Assembly (NCBI GenBank): GCA_963674955.2
Contig: CAXXKR010000004.1
Location: forward strand, 620,001 to 684,000
Source: G963674955 sp963674955
GTDB taxonomy: Bacteria; Desulfobacterota; Desulfovibrionia; Desulfovibrionales; Desulfovibrionaceae
DNA: 64,000 nt
Direction of reading: 5' to 3'
Shown: positions 26,088 through 34,672 of the stretch, piece after piece
Layout of the letters: each line of letters begins with the position of its first letter
How positions within the stretch are numbered: the stretch's first letter is position 1
Program-made: the position numbers and the translations under genes
Notes under the pieces: generated by a model
The model's input: only the letters and a program-made list of their open reading frames with translations
Told to the model about the DNA's origin: nothing
Databases searched by the model: none

Positions 26088-26322
26088 GCCTTTACCTCCG
26101 GCACATCACTTCAGGAACACTAAGAACAAAAATGCTTTATCGCCCGGTGCGCCGAACAGGACGAGCACGGACTATAGGAGATGGCGCTACCATGGGCAAC
26201 CCAAATCATACCACCCCGGCCCCCATAGATTATGTCTAGTAGTGCCTTTCAGACCAGGACTCGGCCAGCCTGCTAAATGCGCCCCCTCAATTGCCAGCGC
26301 TCATAGCCGCCTTGCACAGGCC

Positions 26323-26349
26323 GAAAAAAGGCCCGCCAAAGCGGGCCTT
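26323..26349 (-). terminator. Intrinsic terminator after the 605-residue gene
   Basis: On the minus strand AAGGCCCGC pairs with GCGGGCCTT around a four-base loop, followed by TTTTTT. Confidence 0.85.
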
Positions 26350-26375
26350 CATAATCTACTCAATCAACCGTAAGC

Positions 26376-28193
26376 TTAGTCTTCCCCGTACAAATACCTT
26401 CTAGCCTCAACGCAGGCGTTGAAGACGAAGAAGGAGGTGGACACGTCGCTGCCAACGACTATCCTTGTAGGATGTTTGACCTTGTTCCATTCGTAAGGTT
26501 TGTAGGGATGCCCTGCCCTGCCCTCCCCCAAAGCCTCGGTCATGACCTTCAGGCCCGTTGCGATGGCCCCGTCATCCTTCGGCTCATAACGAAACAGCAC
26601 CAGGGCCGCCACGGCCAGCGAGGCGTCAAAAGGGTTGAGTTCGTAACCCAACAGCTCGTCCCGGCAGTAATCAACGGCTATGCGGCGCATTTCAGCGACC
26701 TTGCCTTCCGGATCAAGAAGCTCTTTCTCCTTCTCATTGAGGTCGAGATAGGCGTCGTAGAATCTTGACGTATAATATGTATATATTTCAGGTAGATAAT
26801 AAGCCAAAGCGCTTTCATGTTTGAAGTTGCCGCTGCTCAGGGCGCGATGGGCGAATTCCAGAAGCCTTTGCACGGTCTTGAGATTGTCGCCCTCAAGGGC
26901 CTTCCAGCGCTTGCGGTTGACCAGCATGGACTCCAGGATATCCATGTTGTGGCCGGGGCAGACCTCCATACCCAAGGGATCTTCCACATCCATGCCGTCT
27001 GGATAATGAAAGCTCTTTCTGAACCAGATGGACACTGAACCGTAATAATCCAGGGGCTTTGTGATATGGATGGTCGCAGGGTCGTCAACATACCTGCTTC
27101 CGGCCTGATGTTCCTCGATTACCTCCACCCAGGGGTGCTCCAAAAAAACTTCGCATTCCCTGAGCGTCTCGGGATCAACGGACAGATTCCTTTCCCGCAC
27201 GAAATCAAGCCAGCGCTTGGCCGCGGCCAGTGTGAGAAAGGTGGTGTCCGCGTCAGGCACGTAATCGCCAAAGCCGAGTTCCTTTTTCTTCCGCCAGTTG
27301 GCCTTTGACAGGCGGCAAAGGGCATTGCCCTGATCATCCTTGGGCAGGCAGGTTATTGACGGATAGCGGATGCCGCGATGCGGGCTGGTCAGCCATTCCC
27401 GGCTGGTGACCACGCAGTAATGGATAAGCTCGTCCATTATGGACACGATCTTGTCCCTGATCCGCGGTTCAACCTGATTCTTTTGCAGGTACAGGAGCAG
27501 GAACTCGAAAAAAAACACGTCGTAAAACGCGGTTCTGTGCATGATCCAGCCGTAGCGCTGGAACATGGTCTCTCCCACGCCCCTGAAAGGCTTCCTGATC
27601 ATCCTGAGCTTGCGCGGGTTGCTGTTTATGAAACAACGCATGAGCGCGAAAAGCATGACGATATTCTTATATTCATAGGACCCTAAGCCTTTTAGCAGGT
27701 CCATGAAATTTTCGCCGTCCATCTCGTCGTCGCCGGAAAGGATGATCTGCGCGGCAACCGGGAAATACGGCTCGTGACCCTCCTTGTCCCAGACCCGCAA
27801 CACGTCGTCCAGGGTCGCCTTGACGACCCTGTCCAGATCGGACCTTGAAGGATTGACAGTCTCTTGTCGGACTTTCCCGCGAATCGACCATTTTGGCGGC
27901 TTGATTTCATCCAACAGCCGGGCAATGGGCGCAAAGGTCCTGTCGATCCAGTCGTGATCCAGCCAATCCTTTTTATCGGCCCGCATGGCGGCCGTGATCA
28001 TGTCCTGATAATTTGCAATTTGATCCCCGGAAATCAAGGGATGGCGGCAGCCCCTTAGTATGAACGTCTTGAGCAGAAGATTTCCAGCGGAACGCTTGTA
28101 AAGACGCCTTAGATTCAGGCCCGGCTCGTGGGGCGAATTCGTGTTCAAAATCGGTTTGTCGCAGATGTCGTAGATGTTGGCGTATCTTGCCAT
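26376..28193 (-). CDS. Unrecognised 605-residue soluble protein, possibly an alpha-helical barrel fold
   Basis: GGAG five bases before the ATG supports the start, and a terminator follows, so this is a single-gene unit. The protein has no signal peptide and no membrane segment. It is rich in Trp, Tyr and Arg with many amphipathic helices. The segment YVPDADTTFLTLAAAKRWLDF (Asp314, Asp316) recalls the DxDD region and helical hairpins of terpene cyclase/prenyltransferase-like barrels, but the acid motif is incomplete, so this is only a suggestion. Other Asp/Glu clusters (SGDDEMDGE near 153-161) could bind a metal. It lies directly upstream of, and divergent from, ssrA. Confidence 0.75.
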   Translation of the reverse strand: MARYANIYDICDKPILNTNSPHEPGLNLRRLYKRSAGNLLLKTFILRGCRHPLISGDQIANYQDMITAAMRADKKDWLDHDWIDRTFAPIARLLDEIKPPKWSIRGKVRQETVNPSRSDLDRVVKATLDDVLRVWDKEGHEPYFPVAAQIILSGDDEMDGENFMDLLKGLGSYEYKNIVMLFALMRCFINSNPRKLRMIRKPFRGVGETMFQRYGWIMHRTAFYDVFFFEFLLLYLQKNQVEPRIRDKIVSIMDELIHYCVVTSREWLTSPHRGIRYPSITCLPKDDQGNALCRLSKANWRKKKELGFGDYVPDADTTFLTLAAAKRWLDFVRERNLSVDPETLRECEVFLEHPWVEVIEEHQAGSRYVDDPATIHITKPLDYYGSVSIWFRKSFHYPDGMDVEDPLGMEVCPGHNMDILESMLVNRKRWKALEGDNLKTVQRLLEFAHRALSSGNFKHESALAYYLPEIYTYYTSRFYDAYLDLNEKEKELLDPEGKVAEMRRIAVDYCRDELLGYELNPFDASLAVAALVLFRYEPKDDGAIATGLKVMTEALGEGRAGHPYKPYEWNKVKHPTRIVVGSDVSTSFFVFNACVEARRYLYGED

Positions 28194-28293
28194 GCATTCT
28201 CCGTGTTTGAGTTGTCCGCAGTTCTAATATCATTCGGCGTTAAACTCAACTTGTACCGCTCGGCGCGTTTATTTTTCGGGTCCCCGAAAGACC

Positions 28294-28321
28294 TTGCTTT
28301 TGCTGAAATCGGAATTATATG
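28294..28321 (+). promoter_or_regulatory. Candidate sigma-70 promoter for ssrA
   Basis: TTGCTT and TATATG are separated by 16 bases. Transcription would start about 15 bases before the mature tmRNA end, which RNase P would then process. Confidence 0.4.
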
Positions 28322-28341
28322 AATTACACGATCTTTGACAT

Positions 28342-28731
28342 GGGGGCGCACCGGTTTCGACGGGGATGGTTGAAGCCGAGGTTGCAAGCCGAGGTTGGTC
28401 GATGGCCTCGTAAAAATCGACCTAGCACAAAAGTGCCAACAATGATTACGACTACGCTATGGCTGCCTAGTATTAGGCAATTATAGTCCCAGGGCATGAC
28501 CCTGGCGGCCCTCCGGGCCTAAGCCTGATAAACCGGAGACGTCGACGACACCCCTCGGGCTAGCTGTTTCCGGCCGCACGTCCCGGAAACAGCGAAACTT
28601 TAGGCGCGCTGGCTGATTGGCCGCCCGGGCAGGGGCAATCCGATCGGCGAGACTTGAAACCTGTCCTAAGCTTGTAGACGCCTTGCGCGGAGCGTTCTCG
28701 GACGGGGGTTCGATTCCCCCCGCCTCCACCA
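28342..28731 (+). ncRNA. ssrA: Transfer-messenger RNA (tmRNA)
   Basis: tmRNA frees ribosomes stalled on broken messages and tags the unfinished protein for proteolysis. The 390-base RNA begins GGGGGCGCACCGGTTTCGACGG and ends in a tRNA-like T arm GGGGGTTCGATTCCCCC, acceptor CGCCTCC and encoded ACCA, pairing with the 5' GGGGGCG. The tag frame is 28435-28470: resume codon GCC, peptide ANNDYDYAMAA, then TAG. GC-rich pseudoknot regions follow. The tag closely resembles those of Desulfovibrio. Its protein partner SmpB is not in the window. Confidence 0.97.
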
Positions 28732-28745
28732 CCCCCATGAAATGA

Positions 28746-28776
28746 AAAAGCCCCGGTCAAATGATCGGGGCTTTGT
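28746..28776 (+). terminator. Intrinsic terminator after ssrA
   Basis: AAAGCCCCGGTC and GATCGGGGCTTT pair around AAAT and are followed by a T-rich stretch. It also lies downstream of the convergent glycosyltransferase gene and may serve both. Confidence 0.85.
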
Positions 28777-28843
28777 TTATTTGGCGAACTTTTTACCTTC
28801 AGCCATTCAATGCCGTCCGGGGCATTTCATTGACGATGAGGAC

Positions 28844-30316
28844 TCAGGAGCGCTCCGGGCAACTTATGTTTCTTGCGAAAGGCTGCACCCCGGCCTGAGG
28901 CGGCTGGATAATGTCGATATTGCGGGTCAGCCAGCCGTTCTTGTGCGGGGTCAGCAAAGCGTACAGGCTGATCCAGGACAGGCCCAGGAACATGAACAGC
29001 GCGTACGGGAAAGCCCAGAGGCAGGCCAGGGACCTGTGCCGCAAAAAATAGAAGACGGCTATTATCAGCGACGTGCAGAGCATGCCCAGGCCCAAGCCGG
29101 ACAGGGTCAGAAGAGGCCAGGACACTAGCGATAAGACAAGGGTCACCTTCATGGCCTCGCGCATTACCAGCCGCACCCACTGACAGGCCAAATCCACCTG
29201 TGCGCCCAGCACGGGCTCCTGGCGAAAGCGCGTGAACCCGAAACGGGTCAAGGCGATGGTTTCGCGGATGTTGGAGCGCGCCCAGCGCAACAGCATCTTG
29301 CACAGGCCGCGGTAGCCCACGGGCACGTTGGTATAAACCACGGCGTTGCTCTGGAAATGCACCAGCCTCCCTGACTTGAGAATCAGGTTGGTCATGGCCC
29401 GGTCTTCGCCGATATTGGCAGCCCGCCCCATGAAGGTCTGGTGCAGCCACTCTTCCCGCACCTTGGAGACCACTCTGCGGTCATAGGCCGACAAGGCTCC
29501 GGGCGTGCACATGACCGTGTTTATGCTGCTCTGGGCCGCACGGATGAAATCAAAGGAATAGGTGAAGGCCACGTCCAGCATCCTGGGGATTAGGCCCTGA
29601 CCCTTGTTCAACACGCGCACATTGCCGGCCACCGCGCCAACACGCGGATTGCGGCAGAACACGCTGATCATGCTGCGCAGGGTGTGCGGCTCGACCTCGG
29701 AATCCGAGTCGATGGTGATCAGGATGTCGCCCTTGGCGCGAAGGAAACCATGATTCAGGGCATGGCGCTTGCCCTGGTTGCGCGGAGAGCGGACAAGTTC
29801 CAGCCTGTGGCCGAACTCGTTGCGTCCCTTGACCATCCACTGCCAGGTGTCGTCCCTGCTGCCGTCATCAACGCAGATCACCTGCATCTTGTCTTCCGGG
29901 AGATCACTGGCCATGACGCTGCGCAAGGTATCCAGGACCTGCGAGCCTTCATTATAGGCCGGGATGACCACGGTGCAGCTCTTGAGTTCCGAATCCGGGC
30001 AGGCACGCGCCGGGCGGTATCTCATGATCAGGAATATCCGCCAGACCAGAACCCCCATGTTCAGCAGCACAAGGATATAAACGCCGACCTTCCAGGCCAA
30101 AGTCGAAGGTAATTTTTCAATAAATCCAAACTGTTCAGTAAACAAAAAATGATTGACCGCCAACAACGCCAGCAGCACCGCAAAGCAGATGACCAGAAAA
30201 CACTTCTTCCAAACCGGATAGTTTTCAGACAAAGGTTCATTGGCACTCGCCGGACAATCAGTCCCGGAAATGCCGCAGGCGATGTTTAGAACGGAGGAAG
30301 CTTTCCTCGTGTTCAT
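28844..30316 (-). CDS. Membrane glycosyltransferase, family 2 (hyaluronan/cellulose synthase-like)
   Basis: The 490-residue protein has two N-terminal membrane segments (about 32-80), a GT-A domain and three or four C-terminal membrane segments (about 365-460). The domain shows VIPAYNEGSQVLDTL, VDDGSRDDTW, the divalent-metal motif DSDSE, the acceptor-site GEDRAMTN and the processive-type RWARSN (a QxxRW-like end, here LLRWARSN). This arrangement fits processive synthases of the hyaluronan, N-acetylglucosamine or cellulose type. The sugar and product are not known. No other polysaccharide gene is adjacent. GAGG precedes the ATG by nine bases. Confidence 0.87.
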   Translation of the reverse strand: MNTRKASSVLNIACGISGTDCPASANEPLSENYPVWKKCFLVICFAVLLALLAVNHFLFTEQFGFIEKLPSTLAWKVGVYILVLLNMGVLVWRIFLIMRYRPARACPDSELKSCTVVIPAYNEGSQVLDTLRSVMASDLPEDKMQVICVDDGSRDDTWQWMVKGRNEFGHRLELVRSPRNQGKRHALNHGFLRAKGDILITIDSDSEVEPHTLRSMISVFCRNPRVGAVAGNVRVLNKGQGLIPRMLDVAFTYSFDFIRAAQSSINTVMCTPGALSAYDRRVVSKVREEWLHQTFMGRAANIGEDRAMTNLILKSGRLVHFQSNAVVYTNVPVGYRGLCKMLLRWARSNIRETIALTRFGFTRFRQEPVLGAQVDLACQWVRLVMREAMKVTLVLSLVSWPLLTLSGLGLGMLCTSLIIAVFYFLRHRSLACLWAFPYALFMFLGLSWISLYALLTPHKNGWLTRNIDIIQPPQAGVQPFARNISCPERS

Positions 30317-30360
30317 TGAATTTATCCTCTAAATCAATGTAACCTGTTTAAAATAAACAA

Positions 30361-30392
30361 ATAATGCCAATAAATACAATGTCAGGCATTAT
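30361..30392. promoter_or_regulatory. Inverted repeat ATAATGCC-N16-GGCATTAT
   Basis: Eight-base perfect arms, 45-76 bases upstream of the glycosyltransferase start codon. This could be an operator. The protein that would bind it is not known. Confidence 0.4.
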
Positions 30393-30581
30393 CCCGAGAT
30401 AAGCTAATCTGCTTAACCTTCAAAAAAGTCAATCAAATAATTGACCAAATGAACCTGAAACATGTCGGGCTGTTCCCAAATCCGGGCTGAAAAACGAATA
30501 AATATGAGCTGTTTTTTCCGTCAAACCTGTTGGTATGACTTATTTTTTAATCGCCGCAGGTGTGGCGCCCGTCCCGTCTCG

Positions 30582-30610
30582 TTTACAGTGGACGAACATT
30601 ATTATATTTA
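30582..30610 (+). promoter_or_regulatory. Candidate promoter for mscS
   Basis: TTTACA and TATTTA with 17 bases between them, ending 31 bases before the start codon. An overlapping TATATT at 15-base spacing is an alternative. Confidence 0.4.
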
Positions 30611-30640
30611 ATGGACTAATTCACAAAAGGAGCATTCATC

Positions 30641-31468
30641 ATGGATTTGGAAACCATTCAACAACTCAAGAGTATGTCTACCTACTGGCTGGCGACCAAC
30701 GGCATGGCCCTGATCGTTGCCCTGGTAATTATTTTCGTCGGCCGGATCGTTTCACATAAGATCTCGGCGTTCCTGCGAAAAGGACTTGAAGCCAAGAACG
30801 TCGATCCAGTGCTGAGCGGCTTTTTGTCCAACGTGCTCTTCTGGACGCTCATGGTGCTGGTGCTCATGGTCGCCGCCGACCACATGGGACTGGACGTGAC
30901 CTCGTTCCTGGCCATCATCGGCACACTGGGTCTGGCCATCGGCCTGGCGGTCAAGGACAACATCTCCAACCTCTCTTCGGGCGTGATGCTCATCCTGCTG
31001 CGTCCCTTCACCGTAGGCGACTACGTGAAGGTGGCGGGCGAGGAAGGAACCGTGCAGGAGATCAAGCTCTCCACCACCATCCTGAACACCCCGGACAACC
31101 AGAAGATAATCGTGCCCAACTCCCAGATCGTGGGACAGGTCATCACCAACGTGACCGCCAACCCCACCCGCCGCATCGATCTCGTGGTGGGCATCGGGTA
31201 TGACGACGACATTGATCAGGCCCGGCAGGTGCTTGAGGAGGCGCTCCGCTCACAGGAAGGCGTTCTGGATGATCCGGCCTGGACCATCGCGGTCTCGGAA
31301 ATGGCCGATTCTTCGGTCAATTTCGTGGTCCGTCCCTGGAGCAGGACCGAGGACTACTGGAAAGTCCGCTTCGGGCTTATCGAAAGCATCAAGAAGAACC
31401 TGGACAAGGCCTCCATCTCCATCCCCTACCCCCAGACCGACGTGCACCTGCACAAGGCCGACCAGTAA
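30641..31468 (+). CDS. mscS: Small-conductance mechanosensitive channel MscS
   Basis: MscS opens under membrane tension to release solutes after osmotic downshock. The 275-residue protein has three N-terminal membrane segments. The third, pore-lining helix is the Gly/Ala-rich FLAIIGTLGLAIGLAVKDNISNLSSG. The cytoplasmic beta domain begins with LRPFTVGDYVKVAGEEGTVQEI, then TPDNQKIIVPNSQI, and a C-terminal alpha/beta domain completes the vestibule. The length matches E. coli MscS. AAAGGAG precedes the ATG, and the gene is followed by a terminator. Confidence 0.95.
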   Translation: MDLETIQQLKSMSTYWLATNGMALIVALVIIFVGRIVSHKISAFLRKGLEAKNVDPVLSGFLSNVLFWTLMVLVLMVAADHMGLDVTSFLAIIGTLGLAIGLAVKDNISNLSSGVMLILLRPFTVGDYVKVAGEEGTVQEIKLSTTILNTPDNQKIIVPNSQIVGQVITNVTANPTRRIDLVVGIGYDDDIDQARQVLEEALRSQEGVLDDPAWTIAVSEMADSSVNFVVRPWSRTEDYWKVRFGLIESIKKNLDKASISIPYPQTDVHLHKADQ

Positions 31469-31505
31469 GGGACACGCGGATATCCGCTATATATAATGAA
31501 TAAGA

Positions 31506-31534
31506 AAAACCCCGGCCATGCGGTCGGGGTTTTA
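31506..31534 (+). terminator. Bidirectional terminator between mscS and the CobW-like gene
   Basis: AAACCCCGGCC and GGTCGGGGTTTT pair around ATGC. It has A residues on one side and T residues on the other, so it can act on both converging transcripts. Confidence 0.8.
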
Positions 31535-31564
31535 TCATTCAATCACCAAATATTATTGAGCTTA

Positions 31565-33406
31565 TCAGCGAAATAAATTCACCGCGTTGATCTGCTCCAT
31601 GTCCTTGCCGATGGCCACCAGGAAAAGCGGAGTCTCGCCGATATCCGGGTCGGCAGGCGTAATCTCGCACCTGCCCGCTACCCACTGGACCACGCTGGGG
31701 GCCGAATCGTTGTCAAAGCGCACCATGCCCTTGAGGCGAAACACATTTTCCGGCAACATTCCCACGCGCTGCTCAAACCATTTCCTGTCGAACGATTCCG
31801 GCACCGGGATGCTCACGGACGACATATGGTCGTGGGAGTGGTTGCGCAGGTCGCCCAGAAAAAGCGGAGCCGCCTTTTTCCCGGCCTTTGCGCCCGCATT
31901 GTCGACATCATAGAGCAGGCCCGGATGCACGTCCCCGTGTTCGGCGATGATGACCGGGGCATGGGGATTGAACCGCCTGATGGCCTGTTCCAGTTCAGCC
32001 AGCCGCTCCTTGTCCACCAGATCGGCCTTGTTGACCACGATTACATCCGCGGTCGTGGCCTGCGCCCTGGCCACCTCGAACTTCTCAAGGCTTTCAAGGC
32101 CCGCCTCCGCATCCACGATGGTGGTCACGGACTCAAAGGACACGATATCCTCAATCTCGGATATCTCGGCCAAGAGATTGCCCGGATTGGCCAGGCCGGT
32201 GGTCTCCACCACTATGTCGTCGGGCTGGAAACTGGACATGATGTCCATGACCGCGCCCTTGAGCGACCCGACCAGGGAACAGCAGACGCAGCCCTCGTCC
32301 ACCTCGGTGACGGCGTAATTCTGGCCCAGCAGCTTGCCGTCCAGGCCGGTCTCGCCGATCTCGTTCTGCACCACGGCCACGAACTGGTTGCGCGCGGCCT
32401 GATGCTCGATGAAGTGTCTGAGGAAACTGGTCTTTCCCGACCCCAGAAAACCGCTGAGCACGATGAGCCTCGGCTTGTCCGTGATGCCCAGCCCCTCCTT
32501 GTCGATGTTGTTGCATTCGCCGAAGGGAGTCACGTCCCACCACGGCTCCGAAGCATACTCTTCCGGAATTTCGCCGTCCTTTTCCCAATGGTGCTGGGGT
32601 TCGGACAGCCACGCCGGCTCGGCGGCGCGGCTGTCCGGAACCTGGGGGTGACGTTCAAAGCCGAGCCCGAGACACAATTCCTTTAACTCCGGCGCGGCTT
32701 TGAGGGAGGTTAATTCCTTTGCGTTGTAGCCTGCGACAATTCCGTCACGGCAATAGCGGACCATGCTGTCCGGCCTGTTACGCAGGCAAAAGACCACGGA
32801 AGCGGCCAAAACGCGGAAAAATTCCATGGCAATATCCCAGGCGGGCAAATCCTGATCCCTGCCGCCCGGCTCCACCAACTGCACGGCTTCGCCGTCCTTG
32901 ACCACGCTCAGGCCGTCCTCGGCAATGGTGATCAGGCGGGTCGGGGCCTGCAATGTCAGGCTGAAACCTGATGCGTCCGAGGCCACGTCCAGGCTTATGC
33001 GCCCCAGCGTGAAACCCTGGCGCAGATCCTCATGCTTGAGATATTCCCGCACCCTTGAAATATAGTCGTCTTCCTGGCTGATTATCCCGGCCTGGACCGA
33101 GAAAGACTCCACCAGGTCCTCTTCGGGATGGGGGAAATAACTGAGAAGGAAACGGCCGCCGGACACTCCGTCCGAAATCACGACCTCTTCGCACCTGATG
33201 CCGAACACGCCGGGAAGGTTGCCGATCTTCGCGGTCCAGGCCTCAACGTCGTGAAAACAGTCCTTGATCCCGCGCCAGCCCAACCTGTGCCGCAGTCCGG
33301 GTATGAAATTCGAGCGGATAATGAAGGCCTTCATCAGTTCCGGCGCGGCGCGGCGCGCATCGGACAGGGAACCGGGGGGGCATATATGTTCGGGTATCGC
33401 AGCCAT
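31565..33406 (-). CDS. CobW/COG0523 GTPase with a long extra N-terminal region
   Basis: COG0523 GTPases are metal chaperones that hand zinc, cobalt or another metal to client proteins. In this 613-residue protein the GTPase core starts near residue 311, with P-loop GFLGSGKTS (Lys325), the metal-binding CVCC (Cys373, 375, 376), VETTGLANPG, NKAD (459-462) and a His-rich loop HSHDH (523-527). A CobW C-terminal domain ends it. The first roughly 300 residues are unusual, since the family is normally 320-420 residues in total, and I do not recognise this region. It is the last gene of the GntR-led cluster, 80 bases after the MBL gene. Confidence 0.88.
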   Translation of the reverse strand: MAAIPEHICPPGSLSDARRAAPELMKAFIIRSNFIPGLRHRLGWRGIKDCFHDVEAWTAKIGNLPGVFGIRCEEVVISDGVSGGRFLLSYFPHPEEDLVESFSVQAGIISQEDDYISRVREYLKHEDLRQGFTLGRISLDVASDASGFSLTLQAPTRLITIAEDGLSVVKDGEAVQLVEPGGRDQDLPAWDIAMEFFRVLAASVVFCLRNRPDSMVRYCRDGIVAGYNAKELTSLKAAPELKELCLGLGFERHPQVPDSRAAEPAWLSEPQHHWEKDGEIPEEYASEPWWDVTPFGECNNIDKEGLGITDKPRLIVLSGFLGSGKTSFLRHFIEHQAARNQFVAVVQNEIGETGLDGKLLGQNYAVTEVDEGCVCCSLVGSLKGAVMDIMSSFQPDDIVVETTGLANPGNLLAEISEIEDIVSFESVTTIVDAEAGLESLEKFEVARAQATTADVIVVNKADLVDKERLAELEQAIRRFNPHAPVIIAEHGDVHPGLLYDVDNAGAKAGKKAAPLFLGDLRNHSHDHMSSVSIPVPESFDRKWFEQRVGMLPENVFRLKGMVRFDNDSAPSVVQWVAGRCEITPADPDIGETPLFLVAIGKDMEQINAVNLFR

Positions 33407-33423
33407 GGGCCAATCCAGTTTGT

Positions 33424-33466
33424 TTGCCGCCCGGAGCCGGGGCGGATGAGATTCCGGCTCCGGGCG
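33424..33466 (-). promoter_or_regulatory. Strong intercistronic hairpin between the MBL and CobW-like genes
   Basis: A perfect 15-base stem GCCGCCCGGAGCCGG with a 13-base loop lies 20 bases after the MBL stop codon. On the minus strand it is followed by AAACAAAC and not by T residues, so it is not a normal terminator. It could stabilise the upstream message or lower expression of the CobW-like gene. Confidence 0.6.
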
Positions 33467-33486
33467 GCTGTTATTGAAGGTGTCGG

Positions 33487-34653
33487 TTATCCGAACTTGA
33501 TGGTGTCGCCGTTCCCCAGGTAGGCCTTATCCTTGGACCTGAACCTGGATGTGCCTTCCACCACCGGGTATCCCGCGGCAATGAACTTCTTGGCGCAAAG
33601 CACGCCGGTGCAGTGGTTGCAGCCGATGCGCTCGAACCCGTACTTGCCCAGCGAGATGACGAGGTCGTCATACTTGGGATCCCAGTCCTCAAAGGGCGAG
33701 ATGTGCAAACCGCCGTAGATGCCGTGGCAGCTGTCATTCTCGTACTTCACTTCCTTGTAGGCGGTTTCCGCGAACTGGATGATGCCCTGATGGCAGCAAC
33801 CGGTTACGCTGACCAGCCCCTTGTCGGCCACGTTGAAGTACAGGGACTGCTCGCCGTATACGCGGCAGATGATGGGCACAGGGAAGACGTATGTGGCGAA
33901 TCCGGGCGCGAACTTGAACAGCCCGTCCTCGACCACGTGCACTTCACCCTTGTGTCCGCAATCCTTGGTGTACTGCAAGCCCTCTTTGTAGAATCCCTTG
34001 GGAATGTAGATGGGGATTTCAGGGTCGTACTTCAGGGTGACGGGCAGGCCCCAGTAGTGGTCGAAGTGCTCGTGGGAAATGAACAGGGCTTCGATCTCCT
34101 TGTTCTCCAGCATCTTGTCGATGCCTTCCCGCTTGTAGCACTCCTCCATCCACTTGTAGGACCAGCCGGTATCCAGGAGGAACTTGCGCTTGTTGCCGTT
34201 CATTTCCTCCATCTCGATCAGGCAGGCGTAGCCTCCGGCATTCTCCGGATGCACACTGTTCTTCTCGATGATCTCCCAGGCTTCCTCCAGGCGGTTGGGC
34301 AGCAGATGCTTGATCTGGGCCATGCCCTCATCGTAGGAGCCCTTGCCCAGGCCGTTGCCGTTGCCGAAGGGCGGCCAGTTGTAGTCGTACTGGTTGACGA
34401 GCAGTCCGCCGGCGCCCTTGATGTCGCCCATAAGCACTGCGTTCTCGAACCAGCTTGTTTCAGATATGTTTGTAATGTTTATGGATTTGCAGACGCCGAT
34501 GTCGGCCATCTTGCGTTTCACTTCAGGGAAGAGCTTCTTGCGGGCGTTGGAATACGAATAAAGCCCCATTGAAGCGATCATCCCCGCGCCGATTCCAGTC
34601 ACCGCGCCCTTGAGGAAATCGCGGCGTTTAACATCCTTCTGATCGTTGGACAT
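33487..34653 (-). CDS. Tat-exported metallo-beta-lactamase-fold protein (COG1237-like)
   Basis: The 388-residue protein has a twin-arginine signal (KRRDFLKGAVTGIGAGM, residues 9-25), so it should be exported folded. The metal motif HEHFDH is at 194-199. Further candidate ligands are His288 in VTGCCHQG, His317 in GGLHIS and His347 in GCNHCTG. The TGCxHxG and GGxH motifs are those of COG1237, the group related to dihydropterin-dependent RFA-P (aminobenzene ribofuranosyl phosphate) synthases. A long loop rich in Tyr, Trp, Asn and Gly (about 85-110) is atypical. The substrate is unknown. AAAGGAG lies six bases before the ATG, and the gene starts 19 bases after the membrane-protein gene. Confidence 0.88.
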   Translation of the reverse strand: MSNDQKDVKRRDFLKGAVTGIGAGMIASMGLYSYSNARKKLFPEVKRKMADIGVCKSINITNISETSWFENAVLMGDIKGAGGLLVNQYDYNWPPFGNGNGLGKGSYDEGMAQIKHLLPNRLEEAWEIIEKNSVHPENAGGYACLIEMEEMNGNKRKFLLDTGWSYKWMEECYKREGIDKMLENKEIEALFISHEHFDHYWGLPVTLKYDPEIPIYIPKGFYKEGLQYTKDCGHKGEVHVVEDGLFKFAPGFATYVFPVPIICRVYGEQSLYFNVADKGLVSVTGCCHQGIIQFAETAYKEVKYENDSCHGIYGGLHISPFEDWDPKYDDLVISLGKYGFERIGCNHCTGVLCAKKFIAAGYPVVEGTSRFRSKDKAYLGNGDTIKFG

Positions 34654-34672
34654 TGCGTTCTCCTTTTATGCG

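Larger units (their letters stand above)
30317..30640. other. 324-base divergent intergenic region
   Basis: This AT-rich region separates the divergent glycosyltransferase and mscS genes. It holds an inverted repeat at 30361-30392, a promoter candidate for mscS at 30582-30610 and the AAAGGAG site for mscS. No coding sequence or RNA gene was seen. Confidence 0.7.

Noticed and set aside
19653..28731. Genomic island between tRNA-Met and tmRNA
   Set aside because: Both RNA genes are common integration sites, but no integrase, no attachment-site duplication of the tRNA ends and no phage gene was found, so island status is not claimed.
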